A model generated the notes under the pieces. It was given only the letters and a program-made list of their open reading frames with translations, made no database searches and had not been told where the DNA came from. Shown piece after piece: positions 1 to 12,600 of a DNA stretch of 64,000 nucleotides (position 1 is its first letter; every line of letters starts with the position of its first letter). Made by a program: the position numbers and the translations under genes. Origin of the DNA: Liolophura sinensis (taxonomy: Eukaryota; Mollusca; Polyplacophora; Chitonida; Chitonidae); contig NC_088300.1 of NCBI RefSeq assembly GCF_032854445.1, forward strand, positions 36,375,608 through 36,439,607. The letters are read 5' to 3'.

Positions 1-414
1 GTATGTATGTGTATGCTTGAATTGTTTTTCATATCGTTATGAGGTGTCAAGTCGACGAATATTAGCATGTGCTCCTAGAGTGAAGGATGACTTGACCTAA
101 ATTCCATCAACCATGAAATAGGAGATAACGTTAAGTTTTTAATTGACTTAAGCTATTTATATAATATAACGAATAATTTCGTGAGACGAAAACTGTGCAT
201 GGAGGCGTAACACCATGCCTTAAGTTTTAATTCTCAAGCGGAAATCCGACACATACTCTGTCGATGAATCGATTTGCCAAAAAGCCGTGTAAAATACCCC
301 TGTTTTCTACTACTTCCCTCGAGACATGATCAGGTCGCTTGATGGGGAGTTGTTCATGAAACAGAACCACTCGTGGTAAGTGACGATGACTGGCACAGTT
401 TAAGGAAAGGCTAA

Positions 415-557
415 TGACGTCAGCCAAAGTTCCCGCCTACCGTCTGGATTCTGACCACTCAGGTCGCTTCATCGCTCGCCATGGTTTCCTATAAAGCTTG
501 AGAGAGATGAAACTTTAATCCATATAGCGATATCAGAGGAAATACCATCGCATAAAG
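415..557 (+). promoter_or_regulatory. Putative promoter and noncoding first exon of secreted CBM14 gene 1
   Basis: A TATA box (TATAAAG, 490-496) lies about 60 bases before a splice donor (AAAG|GTAAGC, donor GT at 558). This would make a short untranslated first exon of roughly 520-557. A perfect CRE-like palindrome TGACGTCA sits at 415-422, about 70 bases upstream of the TATA box. The first coding exon begins with a good acceptor at 2711, so an upstream 5' UTR exon is required. The same layout (TATA, short exon, 1.5-2.5 kb intron, signal-peptide exon) is seen at the two paralogues. The assignment is inference; no transcript is available, and another donor-like GTAAGT at 680 is possible. Confidence 0.5.
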
Positions 558-2730
558 GTAAGCATTTATACGCTTTCTAATATAGTCAACTTTCTCTGCT
601 GATGTATATACGTTCAGGTAATGCTGAGTATACTTCTAAGGACATTTCGAGATGTTTTTTTCAACGGCATTCTGGCAGGTAAGTGAACCAGCCAAGTGTT
701 TCTTCATACAGAGAAGTCAGTGGTTTTATGCCAAATTTTTTATGCTAAATGGGAATAATTTTACTTCTATCATGTAAGATGTCATTATGCCTAATTCAGG
801 CAGTCCGATAAGCTGGAAGATTGTAGCCACCCAGCTTCTCTAGCATTTGTTTAAATACATTTCACAGATATATATCTCATCAGAAGGCCCCTCTCTCTGA
901 CAGACAGATAGAGCTACCTCCGACGTCTTCACGTTAAAGTGAACGAGGTTTTTTTTTTTTAAGATAATCTAGGCCTAGAGAACTACACGCTTGGGCGGGA
1001 TCCGTCATGCGACTATGTAACACGGATGCTGGGTGGAGTGTGTGTATATTTAGATATAGACCTATATACAACGCCTGCAGGCATCGGCTTTATCAGCCTC
1101 AGATGACGCATGTATGGACAGATCCATGACAAGGATTTCAAATGTATATTTAACAAACATACGGCCCTATAATCTGAGACACACAACGCTGGGATGAATG
1201 TGGATTCAAAGTGATTTGTCCAAGTATCGACGTAATACTAATTAGTCGTAATTTGTATAGCTTAACAGATTGAACTTTGATCAAGCCTAAAACTCCAGGC
1301 TAAATATGGTTATAGGCCTAATATAATCATTCAGATGGTAAATAAAATTGATCGCTGGTCAAAGGAGTCTTTGTCAATTTACCGAGCGATTGTAGGAATC
1401 ACTGGACTTATTTTACCAATTTTAAATCTGCAAAAATTGAATTACACTATATACAAGGGTATATAGACAACGTTTTAATTTGAAAGATCGTTTAATGAGC
1501 ACAGTGACCTTACATGCTAATTGCGACATTAATTACATTTCTTTACCCACGACGTTCAAATACAGTTTTGTAGTTAGATTCAGGTTCTTGGTTCTAGGCC
1601 TTACGCCGTTCATATGTAGGTAAATTCAACTGTGTAAGGTGGATTTGATGTTCACGCGCAGTCCATGTGCACACATCAAGGGCGATTTTATTTCTAGCCG
1701 CGGGACGTGTTCTTTTTTTAAGTCGCTAAAAATATGCTACACGATTTTCTTTTTTTTTCTTTTTTGTTTTTCTTTTCTTTTTTTTTCTTTTTTGCCATTT
1801 ATCACCTCTGCGTCATGTTTTTTTTACCACAAAAGGAAAAATAAAACAGGATGTTTTATTATTCTGTTACTAGATCTAGATTTAAACTCACGCTTAATAA
1901 GAATATTATTGAATTTATCAGAATCGATACATGATCAAACTTTGCCCCGAAAACATAAATGTAAATATTTGTGTGGTGCGCTTAAAATGATATCCCTCAG
2001 GGAACATGAATCTGCAACGTCGGCTAAATATATATCTGATTTTTGGATAAGGAAAGAAACAAGGATAACACGTGACCGATAAATATCGTCTGCAGTCATA
2101 CTCTTAAAACACCGAAGTTTAATTCATGCTTGAGGAACCGCCCAGTGTATTTAAGGAAACTTTCTTCCTTCTTATATTACCTTTTTTGTTTGGCAGCGTC
2201 CTCTGTCCTGTATACAACGCTAATGTTTTTTTTTATCCTATCGCAACATTTTATGATTTTTTAAAATAAGTTCATTGTTTTACTTCACAGGGTTCACGAA
2301 GTATTCGATCATTCTAACAGACAAAATTAATGTTCAAGTCTTTAACTAGAGGCGTGAAAATGTCAGTCTATATTTAGATATACACAGCAACAAAGCCTCA
2401 TATTATAAACAGAAATAAAACATTATGTAGTGAACTAAAATGTTTGTAAACAGAGATGTCATTGATTCTCATCAGATATACGTTTACAGTGATAAACATT
2501 GCTTTTCCAAATTATGACCACAAATCGTACTCTCGGCTGATTTACTTCAGTTAAACAAGCAGTTTTGACCTTCCATTGGACATGAGTTATGATACCCGAG
2601 GTATTCACCGTATACTGGCAATTGCCCAATAAGTACTTGGTGATGTCGGTATGGAAATTAATGTATCTTATGTGTTTTTCCTAATATTTTTTCTGCTTTT
2701 CCTTTTCACAGGTTATATTTACTGATAACA

Positions 2731-4720
2731 ATGGGTGCTTCTCAGCTTTGCAAATGTATCTGTTTGACTGTTCTCATTGCGGCCGTGTCCGCTCAGAATG
2801 AGATTCGCAGACCGTTGGTTCAAGCCCCACCGGCGTCCGACAGCGACATGAACGCCATGATTGGTAAGTTGTCTTCCGTGTGTCGAATAAATGTAGGATG
2901 ACATTCACACATGCCTTCTGGTGGTAAATGTCTATCAGCTCCATGTCATTTTACATGTGCCCAGATACCAAAGTTTCTTGCTTGTGCATGTGAGCCTAAT
3001 AAACTGTCGAGAAGTAAAGGGCTGTTTCCCATCGAGCGACTATGTGGACACGTGTTCGAATCCACTGGGCGGGAGTTTTTCTCACGTACCAGTTGTATTT
3101 TTGTCAATTAGGGTGATCTTATCCCCTCTGTAAAAATTGTTGGCACCTTTGCCAAGAATACATTATGTAAAACTGGTGTAGGTTCAACTCGCTCTGTTCA
3201 CCTAGTCAACATCACATGAACATTCATCTCTTGTATTTTCAGCTGAGTGTAACAGGCGTATTAGCATCAACGATACCATTAGCCACTATGTACGATCACC
3301 ATCCTTCTGTGGCGCGTACGCTATCTGTGAGCACCCAGAGACAGGTGTAACGCCATCAATGATGTTGTGTCCCGCTGGTTTGTTCTTCAACGACGACATG
3401 GATATACTGACATGTGTGAACCCGACAATGGCAAACTGTCCAGCTGATGCTGGTAAGTTATTCAACATGCACAGAACGATTGTGATGTAAAAGATTAATA
3501 AAATTAAATTAAAATTATTTTAATACCTTGGCCACATGTTGGATATAATTGACATATGAACGTGTGTAAAGTAACCTAATGTTGAAGTTCATTTTTTCAC
3601 TCGTCACATTTTCACTTGTGTCTACGACTGGATAGCACTCGTCGATCCAGCTCTAGCAAAGAGTGCTGTCTTGCTCAAGGCGTCTTAGCGAGTTCTTGAA
3701 AATGGTTATTATTGGTTTGGTAGGTTTTTATCATGCCAAAATCTCTATCAATTTATTATCCCCTTCGTCATTTAGTGTTGGATCCAATTGCCCTCTTCAA
3801 AGAGGTTTTAGAATCTTCGTCAAACCAGCACCCTCTTCTTTCCCTAGATCCTTGCTCTGGCCGGCCTGATGGATTTAACCAGGACGTCATCCGCACACAG
3901 ACGATTCAGGGAGCATACTACGTGTGCAGTGGTGGACGGGCCATTGGTGGAGGATGGTGTGAACTTGGGCAACAATACCTGAAGTTTGACCAGGCTTGTT
4001 TTAATATCCCTGATCTGCCCCCCCAGACTCCCGCCCCTCGGGACCCTGTGCGTAAGTAGACTTTGCTCAAGACAAACTTCTTATATCTGTGCCATAATCG
4101 TCTTCAAACTTCATACACTTCTTTTTATTGTATTCTATTTATTATAATATTATATATATTATCTATTATTCTATTTATTATACAAACTGTCAACATCTAT
4201 CACATTGTATAGAAATAAAAATAAAAGCAAATGCATTTTTAGAAGAAAAACTTATAAAGATAGATAATGCAAGAAAGCCTATTGCTCACTAAACTCTATT
4301 TGAGAAAATGCCAGATAGAGCACGCATATTAGAGTATAATAAAGTGCAAACAGTACACTGACCAACCTTATCCCACAATGCACCTGTTGTCAGCATTATT
4401 GCAACAGTCCAAACTTACTTATCAAACATCTTCAAACGTTTGTAAGAAATATAGCTTGGCAAATTGTTTTCAAACTCATTAAAGAATCCAAATTGTTTGA
4501 TTCCTGTCTTTGGTAATTTTGCGATTGTAAAATCTACAACGGACTAAATGTCACTAGATATAAGTATGCAGATCTTCCTTTGAGGTGTGCTTGTTTTTTA
4601 TTTCCAGCTTGCCATTTACAAGCTGTAGAAGATCGGGTTTCTTCTTTTATTCTTGGTGGAATGGAGATGGATTGCGCTGCTGGAACGGAGTTCAACCAAG
4701 CCACATGCGGTTGTTTATAG
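2731..4720 (+). CDS. Secreted cysteine-rich chitin-binding-type protein, paralogue 1 (four coding exons, 219 aa)
   Basis: Coding exons are 2731-2863, 3243-3452, 3848-4051 and 4608-4720, all with GT-AG introns in phase 1. Residues 1-21 are a signal peptide, with cleavage likely before Gln22 (VSA|QNEIRRP). Exon 2 encodes a peritrophin-A/CBM14 pattern, C-19-C-5-C-13-C-14-C-7-C, with the typical CPAGLFF segment and an N-D-T glycosylation sequon at Asn54. Exon 3 carries PCSG, AYYVC, GGGWC and DQAC, a divergent second chitin-binding-like module. The last exon ends in MDCAAGTEFNQATCGCL. The mature protein has 14 cysteines, so it is probably disulphide-stabilised and extracellular. Acceptor AG at 2710-2711 implies a 5' UTR exon, probably near 520-557. 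After the stop a donor-like AAA|GTAAGT at 4726 suggests a spliced 3' UTR; a possible acceptor is at 5341-5342. Family knowledge supports chitin or other glycan binding. The tissue role is unknown. Confidence 0.85.
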
Positions 4721-5889
4721 TTAAAGTAAGTGTATCCTTTCAATGTGATGTTTCAGAGTGTACCATTTATATAGAAAAACTTTACACGGTTTCACTGCGA
4801 TCACTACCACACCTTTTCGTCGAAACATTCGTATACTAGGCGCCAACCGATGAAAGCGCATTGTTTTTAAGTGATGTTCTTTCTGCTGGTTAGAAAGCGA
4901 TGTACCCTGGATGAATGGACTAATATCAGCGGAAAGTGTTAATTATAGAATAGCGTTTTAATTGTGTTAGTATGATACAATATTTTTAAATGATTTCAAG
5001 TGACTAAACACGATCAGTGTGTATTTTGAAAGATATTTTTCGTTTATTGCTTTCCAGTAAACTGTGAACAAATTATGGGACAATTTGTTAGAAACTGTTT
5101 TCCAAACAAGGCACTTAAATGTGGATGAGATGTCCTTTATTGAACAATGTGCATTCGCTATAACCATGCTTATTAGAACCTACAATCCAGCTCTCAGTGG
5201 GTTGCTTTGGCTTTTCTCCAAAAGATTTGTCGAGAATGAACATAGCAAGTTTGGAAATTTCATCAGATGTGACATAATTATGATTACGTCGTAACAGACA
5301 GTCGAATAAATAAATTAAATATGTTTTTCCTCCTCGTTTCAGAAATAGACGTTTCACCACGATCGTCTGCAAATCAGTGTTTCTGCAGAGTAATGGATGA
5401 AGATGCGAGGTTAAAAGTGACTGCTTTGAATTTTGGATGAGATAAAAATTTCGCGTAAATGTTATATTTGTACAGAATTTTATAGAAAAAAAATATCTAT
5501 ATGTTTTCAAATCTTAGTTTTCATCTATGGATTTATTTCTGGTAATTTCGTTATTGCCCTACCCTGCATGACCTTCAAAGGACCTGAAAAGACAATAATT
5601 TGAGAATAGAATCTCACCGGCCAAACCTTCGAAAAACGACATTTGGTAATATTGGTGTCGCTGTTCATGCAGTATCAACATTTGACTTACTGGTATTCCT
5701 CCAGTTTCGAGAGTCGTGATAGTGGATCTGTTACGGAAGACAACAGATTCTGCTGCCTTGTCAGCTCATGATAAGCTATAGATAATTTATATAGTAGTCG
5801 TTTATCAGTCTTTCCCGTAAACAGCCTCTAATAGATATAATTCACATACATGTTTTCCATTTATTTATATATTAGATTTGTTTTTTTCA

Positions 5890-6430
5890 TTTGTGTTTTA
5901 TACCGTATTCGAGAATATGTCACTTATACGACGGCGACCAGCATTATAAGAGGAAACCATGTATCAACAGTGCATGCTGTAACACCTATACTTGTACAGG
6001 TATTCTGATGGGTACAAATTGTGCCCTCCTTTTGGCTGAACTATACCTGTTCTCGAATGAATGTGCAGAAACTATTAAGGAGTCACCCTCTCCAGGTCGG
6101 ATCTCACTCACTAAACAGTATATTGATGATCTGCTACCTTAAACAATCCATATATAGCAAAGGCTGTGAAAGATTTTTACCCACCTTCGCTGGAGTTAAA
6201 GGAAACCACAGAATCTACAGATGGTACATCTGATCTGGACCTGTATTTGTTAAAGGTCAAAACGGTTTCCTCTCTCAGACGCTACAAGAGGGATGACTTC
6301 CAAAAAAAAAAAACTGCTGTGCAACTTTTTGTATGAGCCCCTACGTGGATTAAAACAGTTTGCAAGGTTTTTTGCGTTTTAACCCAAATAAACTCAAAAA
6401 TATTACAGTCAATCTTTAAATAAACAAGTA
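5890..6430 (+). mobile_element. Penelope-like retroelement remnant (reverse transcriptase fragment)
   Basis: The reading frame at 5891-6142 contains GILMGTNCALLLAEL and, about 35 residues on, the reverse-transcriptase catalytic motif YIDDLL. After a frameshift near 6140, another frame continues with KETTES and DLDLYL and then RRYKRDDF. This order (GIxMGTNCAPLLA, YIDD, KETTES, YLDL, YDKRDDF) is what I recall for Penelope-like reverse transcriptases of marine invertebrates. Frameshifts, stops and a poly-A run at 6301-6312 make it non-functional. The 5' and 3' ends are not clear. A SINE fragment follows at 6557. Confidence 0.65.
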
Positions 6431-6556
6431 CATAAACTTGTCCAGAGACCATATAGCCTTAAATGAATGCTTGGTTAAGATCGGTGAGGTATTATACAAA
6501 GTAAAGTCTCGAAAACAGGCTGGGAACACCGAGTGCTGTAGGCTGTTGTCAGAGCT

Positions 6557-6719
6557 GGCCGTAAGTGGGAAGCTCTTCCAGCAACCTGCGGATGGTCGTG
6601 GGTTACCTCCGGGCTATGTCCAGTTTCTTCCCACTATAATGCTGGCCGGCGTCGTATAAGTGAAATATTCTTGAGCACTGCGTAAAACACCAATCAAAGA
6701 AATAAACCAAAGCAAATAA
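6557..6719 (+). repeat. tRNA-derived SINE (AAAT-tail family), 3' part
   Basis: The segment carries the conserved body CAACCTGCGGATGGTCGTGG, then CATAATGCTGG-like text, GTCGTATAAGTGAAATATTC and GCGTAAAACACCAATCAAAG, ending in AAATAAA. Similar copies lie elsewhere in the window; the one at 23981-24226 keeps the tRNA-like head. The head is missing here. Confidence 0.85.
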
Positions 6720-7290
6720 ATAGTCGAAAAAATGTTTACACCATGCATTGTAGATTCAGTAACTTTGTTTGAGAACACGTTTGTGAACACGTTACAGCTG
6801 GAAAGTGGATATAGGTCAGACAGTCTAGATTAACTGTAAGAAGGAGGTGTAATCCCAAACCCAGCCCTGGGCATAATTGAATTTGTTGATCCCTCCTATC
6901 TCTCTTGATGAAAATATGAAGCGGTTTGTACAGCATCATTTCCATTGAGACCACTTGTCCACCAGTATGCATGGTGTGAATATCTGTACGTCAGGCGATA
7001 AAAAGCTCATCTGTAGCTTGCCAATAGTCAGTGGTTTACCACATGTATTCCAACTCCATCCACAAAACGTCTTGAGTATGGCATTGAATAGTGATCAAGC
7101 GAATGTATACGTTATTTTCAGTTTTAGCCGCATTATACATGAACGAATCTTCCAGAAATATTTGCATGTCACGCGTGGAAAACGTCGCCAGTAACTTTAG
7201 ACAGGTCTGCTGCTTTACTTGTTTTGATTGGGATGCACTTCCTTCTCTACACACCGGTGACACACTGGTTTTGTAACCAACTATAACCTT

Positions 7291-9290
7291 TTGTCCGATA
7301 ATCAGTTGAATTTGTATACAGATGCAGCTCACAGAAAACTTTCGGAAATATCTCCAGCTATCGACCCGATTTTATGTAATGATCGTGTCTGTGGTTGTAA
7401 ACATAATTATATTATATCTGACTTTTACTGTGAAATTGTTCAGGCGATTAATAAGGCGGTAATAGAAACTGTGGCTAAAACGTGTAGGTAAGAGTACATT
7501 TTACTTGGGTGGTCAGACTATGTTGAAGATCTATATTCCCTTCCTAGAACAACATTTCTAAATTGGAAGGAATAAGGCAGCCCGAGGAGTGAAGTTATTG
7601 CTGATAATATGTGGAAAATAAAACGACAATTTAAATATGCCTAAGGGGTCTGTCGTGTAGAAGAAAAATGCACCAAAGCACATAAAATGGCAGAAGCATT
7701 GACACAAAACTCAGCTGATGATTTGTGGAAAGAAGATAAAATATCCAACAATAAGTGTACAGCTCACCCTAGTAGAATAGATAACGAGGAGGGTGAATTA
7801 GAAATTGTTAACTTGTGGCGTGGTCAGTTTAAAGGCATCTTAAATTGTATCAGAGGTGATATTCATGAAAAGAGTGTACCAGACAAATTGGTCTTTTCAT
7901 TCGCCTAGTCAAATATGTGAAGTAGTTTCTAATACGAAAAGAAATAAGTCACCTGGTTATGACGACTTAGCTGCTGAACACAATTGCAAAATGCACCTCA
8001 CATATTATTTGTTCACTTATGTGTTCTCTACAAATTCCAAAGTTGTAATAACTCCTATTAACTAGAACAAAATGGGTAATACTAATGAATCTGATAACTA
8101 TATGCCAATTGCTTTAGCAAACGTAGCTTCAAAGACTATTGAACATGTCATTCTATATCAATGGGAATTAAATTGCTATAGTGCCGACCTACAGTCTGAT
8201 TTCAAACGTGATCACTCCACTGACCACTGTATTTATCTTCTTAAAGAGGTAGTTAACTTTGACAGAAATAACGGTAGTCCTCAACTGGTATGTTTTATGG
8301 GCGCCAATAAAGCGTTTGACTAGGTAAATTTAGGACGTTTTTGCAAAAACTCATCAACAGTAATGCACCGTTATATATTATATATCTGCTGAATATTTGG
8401 TTCAATGCCCAATTGTGTGCCGTTAAACGGGATTCAGCCATTTCACAGTTCTTTACTCCATCAAATGGGGTAAGTCAAGGTGGGGGTTTTGTCACCTGCT
8501 CTTTATTCTGTATATTTATATGATATGGATGGATGTTTAAGTAACGCTGGTGTCAGGTGTAATATTGCTGGACGTTTCATAAACCATTTGTTTGTTATGC
8601 CCATCGGCAAAGTCTTTCCAGCGTTTGCTAGACATCTGCTCTGACTTTTCAATCTCACGTGATATTCTTTATAATTGTAAGATAATTGCTTATGAATAAC
8701 GCCCAAAATCTATAATAGCTTCTTATCCCCGGCTGTAAGGTTCGTGGAGCCATCAAACTGTATGTGCGTAAGTACACACGATTTTAGTGATAGCGATGAC
8801 ATTGACGGACAAGGCAGAAAACTTTGTATTACAGTGAACATCATACTTTGTAAGTGCAGGGAGTGTTCTCTTATTGTGAAGAAAGCGCTGTTTAAGTCGC
8901 ATTGTTGACATATTTATTGTTGTTCACTGCGGTCATTATATTCCCAGAAAAGATTAACAAAATGAAAGTAATGCGTAAAAATGCATTCAGGTGGATGATG
9001 AACTCAAAAAGCTGCTGTAGAGCTTGAGAAATGTTTGTCATGCACACGATGATGTGATTTGGAGATACTCCTTGTTAACGAGACTCGAATCCAGTAACAG
9101 TCAAACGATAGCTACTGTAAGGACCTTAGATGTCCGTGTTCATTCCGTAATATGTGCTAAGTGGAGTCATACTCTGTATTAATACACTATCTGGTTATAA
9201 GCTGTCATCATATGTAATCTCAGTATTTATTATCACATATGTTTGTATTTTATGGACTGGAGCTGCAATAAAACCTAATAATAATAATAA
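7291..9290 (+). mobile_element. Degenerate non-LTR (LINE) retrotransposon, reverse-transcriptase part and 3' end
   Basis: Broken frames in LINE order run through this stretch. They include SISPAIDPILC-like text, a connector with WKE*GSPRSEV, RNKSPGYDDLAAE, DNYMPIALANVASKTIEHVI, LQSDFKRDHSTDHCIYLLKE, CFMGANKAFD, NGVSQGGG and GRFINHLF. These match the RT blocks of a non-LTR element (NYRPI, FGFKxGHST, DxSKAFD, NGVRQGG, NHLxYADD) with substitutions and many stops. The YADD catalytic block is not intact. The 3' end has a CTGCAATAAAACC segment followed by an (AAT)n run at 9280-9300, a usual LINE tail. It is an inactive fossil; the clade is not resolved by eye. Confidence 0.7.
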
Positions 9291-9319
9291 TCATAATAAT
9301 TAACCCGGGCAGTGCAGTT

Positions 9320-9415
9320 TGCTCGACCAGTAGACCCGACCGCCATCATATAAGTGAGCAATCCTTGATTATGACGTCAGGCAACAATAAAATAAATACA
9401 TAAATAAATACATAA
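9320..9415 (+). repeat. Degenerate SINE 3' tail
   Basis: CGCCATCATATAAGTGAGCA, then TTGATTATGACGTCAG and an AAATAAATACATAAATA tail, resemble the 3' end shared by the local SINE families. The homology is weak and the head is absent. Confidence 0.45.
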
Positions 9416-9699
9416 ATTGATCTCATGAAGTGAAATAGATTTAATTTCCATGGGTTTTCTGACACGTCTTGCACTGTTTTTTTTTCTTTTTCTCTCTCTC
9501 TTTTTCTTTTGCTTATATAATTTCCTTGACGTTTCCCTCGCCATTTATAATGAAACAAAACAGAGTTAATTTTAAGAAGACACTCATCAAACCATATCAT
9601 GACTGTGTATGTTTTCCAAATATAATATCCGGATATCCGGCATGATTTTATCTGAACTTGACTTCAGTTCATAATTATCAGACTTATCGAGGAGCTGTT

Positions 9700-12600
9700 G
9701 TTGTTTTGGAGATATCTCGACAGTCAACAGTGGCTAGATGCGGGCTGAAATCTGACCCAAGAACACCCAGTGAGTGATTGAATTATAACCAATCAATCAC
9801 AATGCCTCTCGGCAGCTTCGACTCTCAATATGCCTAATTGGCTGCCATGGTTACATCCACGAACATATACAGGTTAAAAAGATACATGTACAAGCTTTAT
9901 TGCTAGCTTAACCCTTTTTAACCGCTCAATATTAGATGATGGATCTGTAATGTTAACCGTTGTCAATCGGGATCTGTGCAGTAGGTGACGTCCGTATTAT
10001 GTTTTATTAAATTGGATTTGAAACGTTTCAACACACTGCAATGGCCAAGTGGTGAGATCACCATTCTCTCACAGGGAATGGGGTAAAACGTAAAGAAAAG
10101 CAAACAACTGTTTCCAATGATGGCGGGCAGACGCAAGGAATGCTCTACACGCTTACATTTAATGACTTTCCAATGATAGTTTACAAGTGATCGTAAACAT
10201 GCATCTCTGTTACGGTTTCATTGCAACTATTCATGTCCCCAACGTGGAGATATCTTTTGTATTTGTAAGATTCATATTCCGGAGGTCGGAACGGGTTTCC
10301 AGATAGAGTTCCTCCAACCAAACGGCCGCCCAGCGTAAGTTTGAGTGCATACGATTTGTCTTGCACTATACATTTCTGAGTGCATGGTCAGACGGACACG
10401 ATCAGGATCTGGGCGCATATTTGGGTCGATCAAAATAAAGGGTTGAAACTGCGGCTTTTCGCCACGACGGAAGAAAAGGCTAACTGATCCACGCCTATGC
10501 TATTTGACTTTATCCCAGTAACAAATTTGTGGTGTTTTGGGCGATATCGTGGGCTCATACTGTTGTTGTTGAGCGTAAATGAGCAGGAAATTTTGAATGT
10601 AACAAAGCGATATGGCCTCGTGCAAAGTAAAACACAACACGTATTGTATGGGACTGGCAATGTGGTGTTGTTTCCGCATGCATCAATAAATAAAGGGAGA
10701 CAACCAAAGTATCGACTGCTGCAGCGAGTCAATCGGTTTCTGGATACATCGATGCTGATGTAAGGGCACATAAAAGGTGTTATTCTAATCGGTAAAACGG
10801 CCGTTTGGGACAAACATTTAAACCATGAAGTTAAATTTTAATTATATCTCGGGGAATCAGGTTCCAGTTTCTGTAAATTAGAATCATATCATACGACTAT
10901 AAACAGCTTTGTCTATAGCTTCACCATATTAATACAAACTCTTGGCTGCTTTTGTCAGGTATACCAGGACGTTTGTTTTATATATTTTTCAGATACTTTG
11001 GTTTTAGAGACATTTTGGTTTTAAGTGGAATTTATATTGGAACTACTAACCTGGAATATTAATTATAATGACTGTTGATAAAGACTGACGATTACTACTG
11101 TACTACGGGTTAAGAAAGGTATCTAAATTTCTAAACATTATATAACATAATCAAAAACATAAAAACGTTTAATGTTTCTTATGTAGGCATAATTGATTAA
11201 AGGGAGAGAGAAAATAAAATTACACGAAGTTCACATGAAAGAGCACGAAAAAATTATTATTTTCAATGTGTTTTTTAATTTTTTTTTAAAGAAAAAGACA
11301 CCCAAAATACTTTTTGTATGATATTGATATATGATATTTGGGACCACCTGCTAGTATATATTGTCTTTGCGTGTTAAATGTATAGATGAAACCATTAAAT
11401 CACTGACTTCACACTGCATGTTGTTGTGTCACAGAACACAATATTATTACTAATTTCGGTTTTTGGATTGGTGTTGAAGAATTACGTTTCAGTGATGTAC
11501 GGTGGTGGTCAAGTTTATAGATGATGAAAAGTTGACAGAGCCCGGCGAAACCACCGCATTTCACGATGCACCTAGCTGTATAAGCATGACGTAAAAGAGC
11601 AGCCGATTTAGGGACAGCTGGTTTCGAACTGTGACTGTGACTGTGGCTGTATGGAGCAATTAACGTTATGTCCTGAACATGCACCCTATTGGGGTATCCG
11701 TGCTTCAAGCCGACACATGACCATTAAAGACGCTTGATCGAGTCCCGCTTTCGCTTGTTCGGTTGCGACTTTAAGTTAGGAAGTTTGTTAGATAAGTGGA
11801 ATGGCTGAAGTATTCTTCATTTTGAGAGTCACCATCCAAAGAATATGGAAATAATACATGCATGGAGCGAAATAAAACCCCGAACAAAACAACAGCTCCA
11901 CAAGTATAATAATGAATAACAATTATGCCAGATGATGACATAGAGAAGTGACATTCCGATTGTGGTTTAGGTACCTGACACTTAGTTGTCTGATTTGCAA
12001 CACGGGTTAAAGGTATATAATTCTAGGAAAAGAGATTTTCAAGATCCCCAACTCCTTATTGTTCTCTGGAGCAATTCACGGTACTCGTGTGGTCGCTGGG
12101 GACCACTTGTCTGCCACCAATACAACATATGTTATACTCGGAAACTTCGCCAGCATGATTTATCGCACTCGGTGCCTTACTCCTGGCAATCCGGTTTTTT
12201 CCCTCTCTAATATACTTGCTGCCATCATATATGGGTAAAACTTCTTGAGTACGACATTAACCAACAATCAAAAACAAACTATTCATTTGACAGTAGAATA
12301 GCGTCACAAGCACATCCGAGAAGATCTCGACTTATCTATTTTGTTATTTCTGATTTCAATTATACGATGGCGATCGTATGTGTACGAGGAGGAAAACAGA
12401 GAGACTGGAGGAAACCAACGGCTTTTGGGAATTTACTTTCCGACTTGTTACGCACAAATATTTTATCCGCATAGAAAGCGAATAGTGTAAGCCATTCCCA
12501 AGAAAACCCTTCGCCGCGTTATTGCCTCCAAGGCTCCAAGACCATGGGAGTGGCGGGATCTGAAGGACCCCTTTTTTACCATTATATTCCACGACTCACT

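Noticed and set aside
1639-2082. 147-codon open frame on +
   Set aside because: Its middle is a pyrimidine-rich low-complexity run (about 1745-1795). It lies in the first intron of secreted gene 1 and has no domain or splice support.
5115-5510. 131-codon open frame on -
   Set aside because: No recognisable domain; overlaps the probable 3' UTR acceptor region of secreted gene 1. Composition looks like random AT-rich translation.
10430-10813. 127-codon frame on - overlapping an 88-codon frame on +
   Set aside because: Neither strand gives a domain, signal peptide or exon partners; likely chance.
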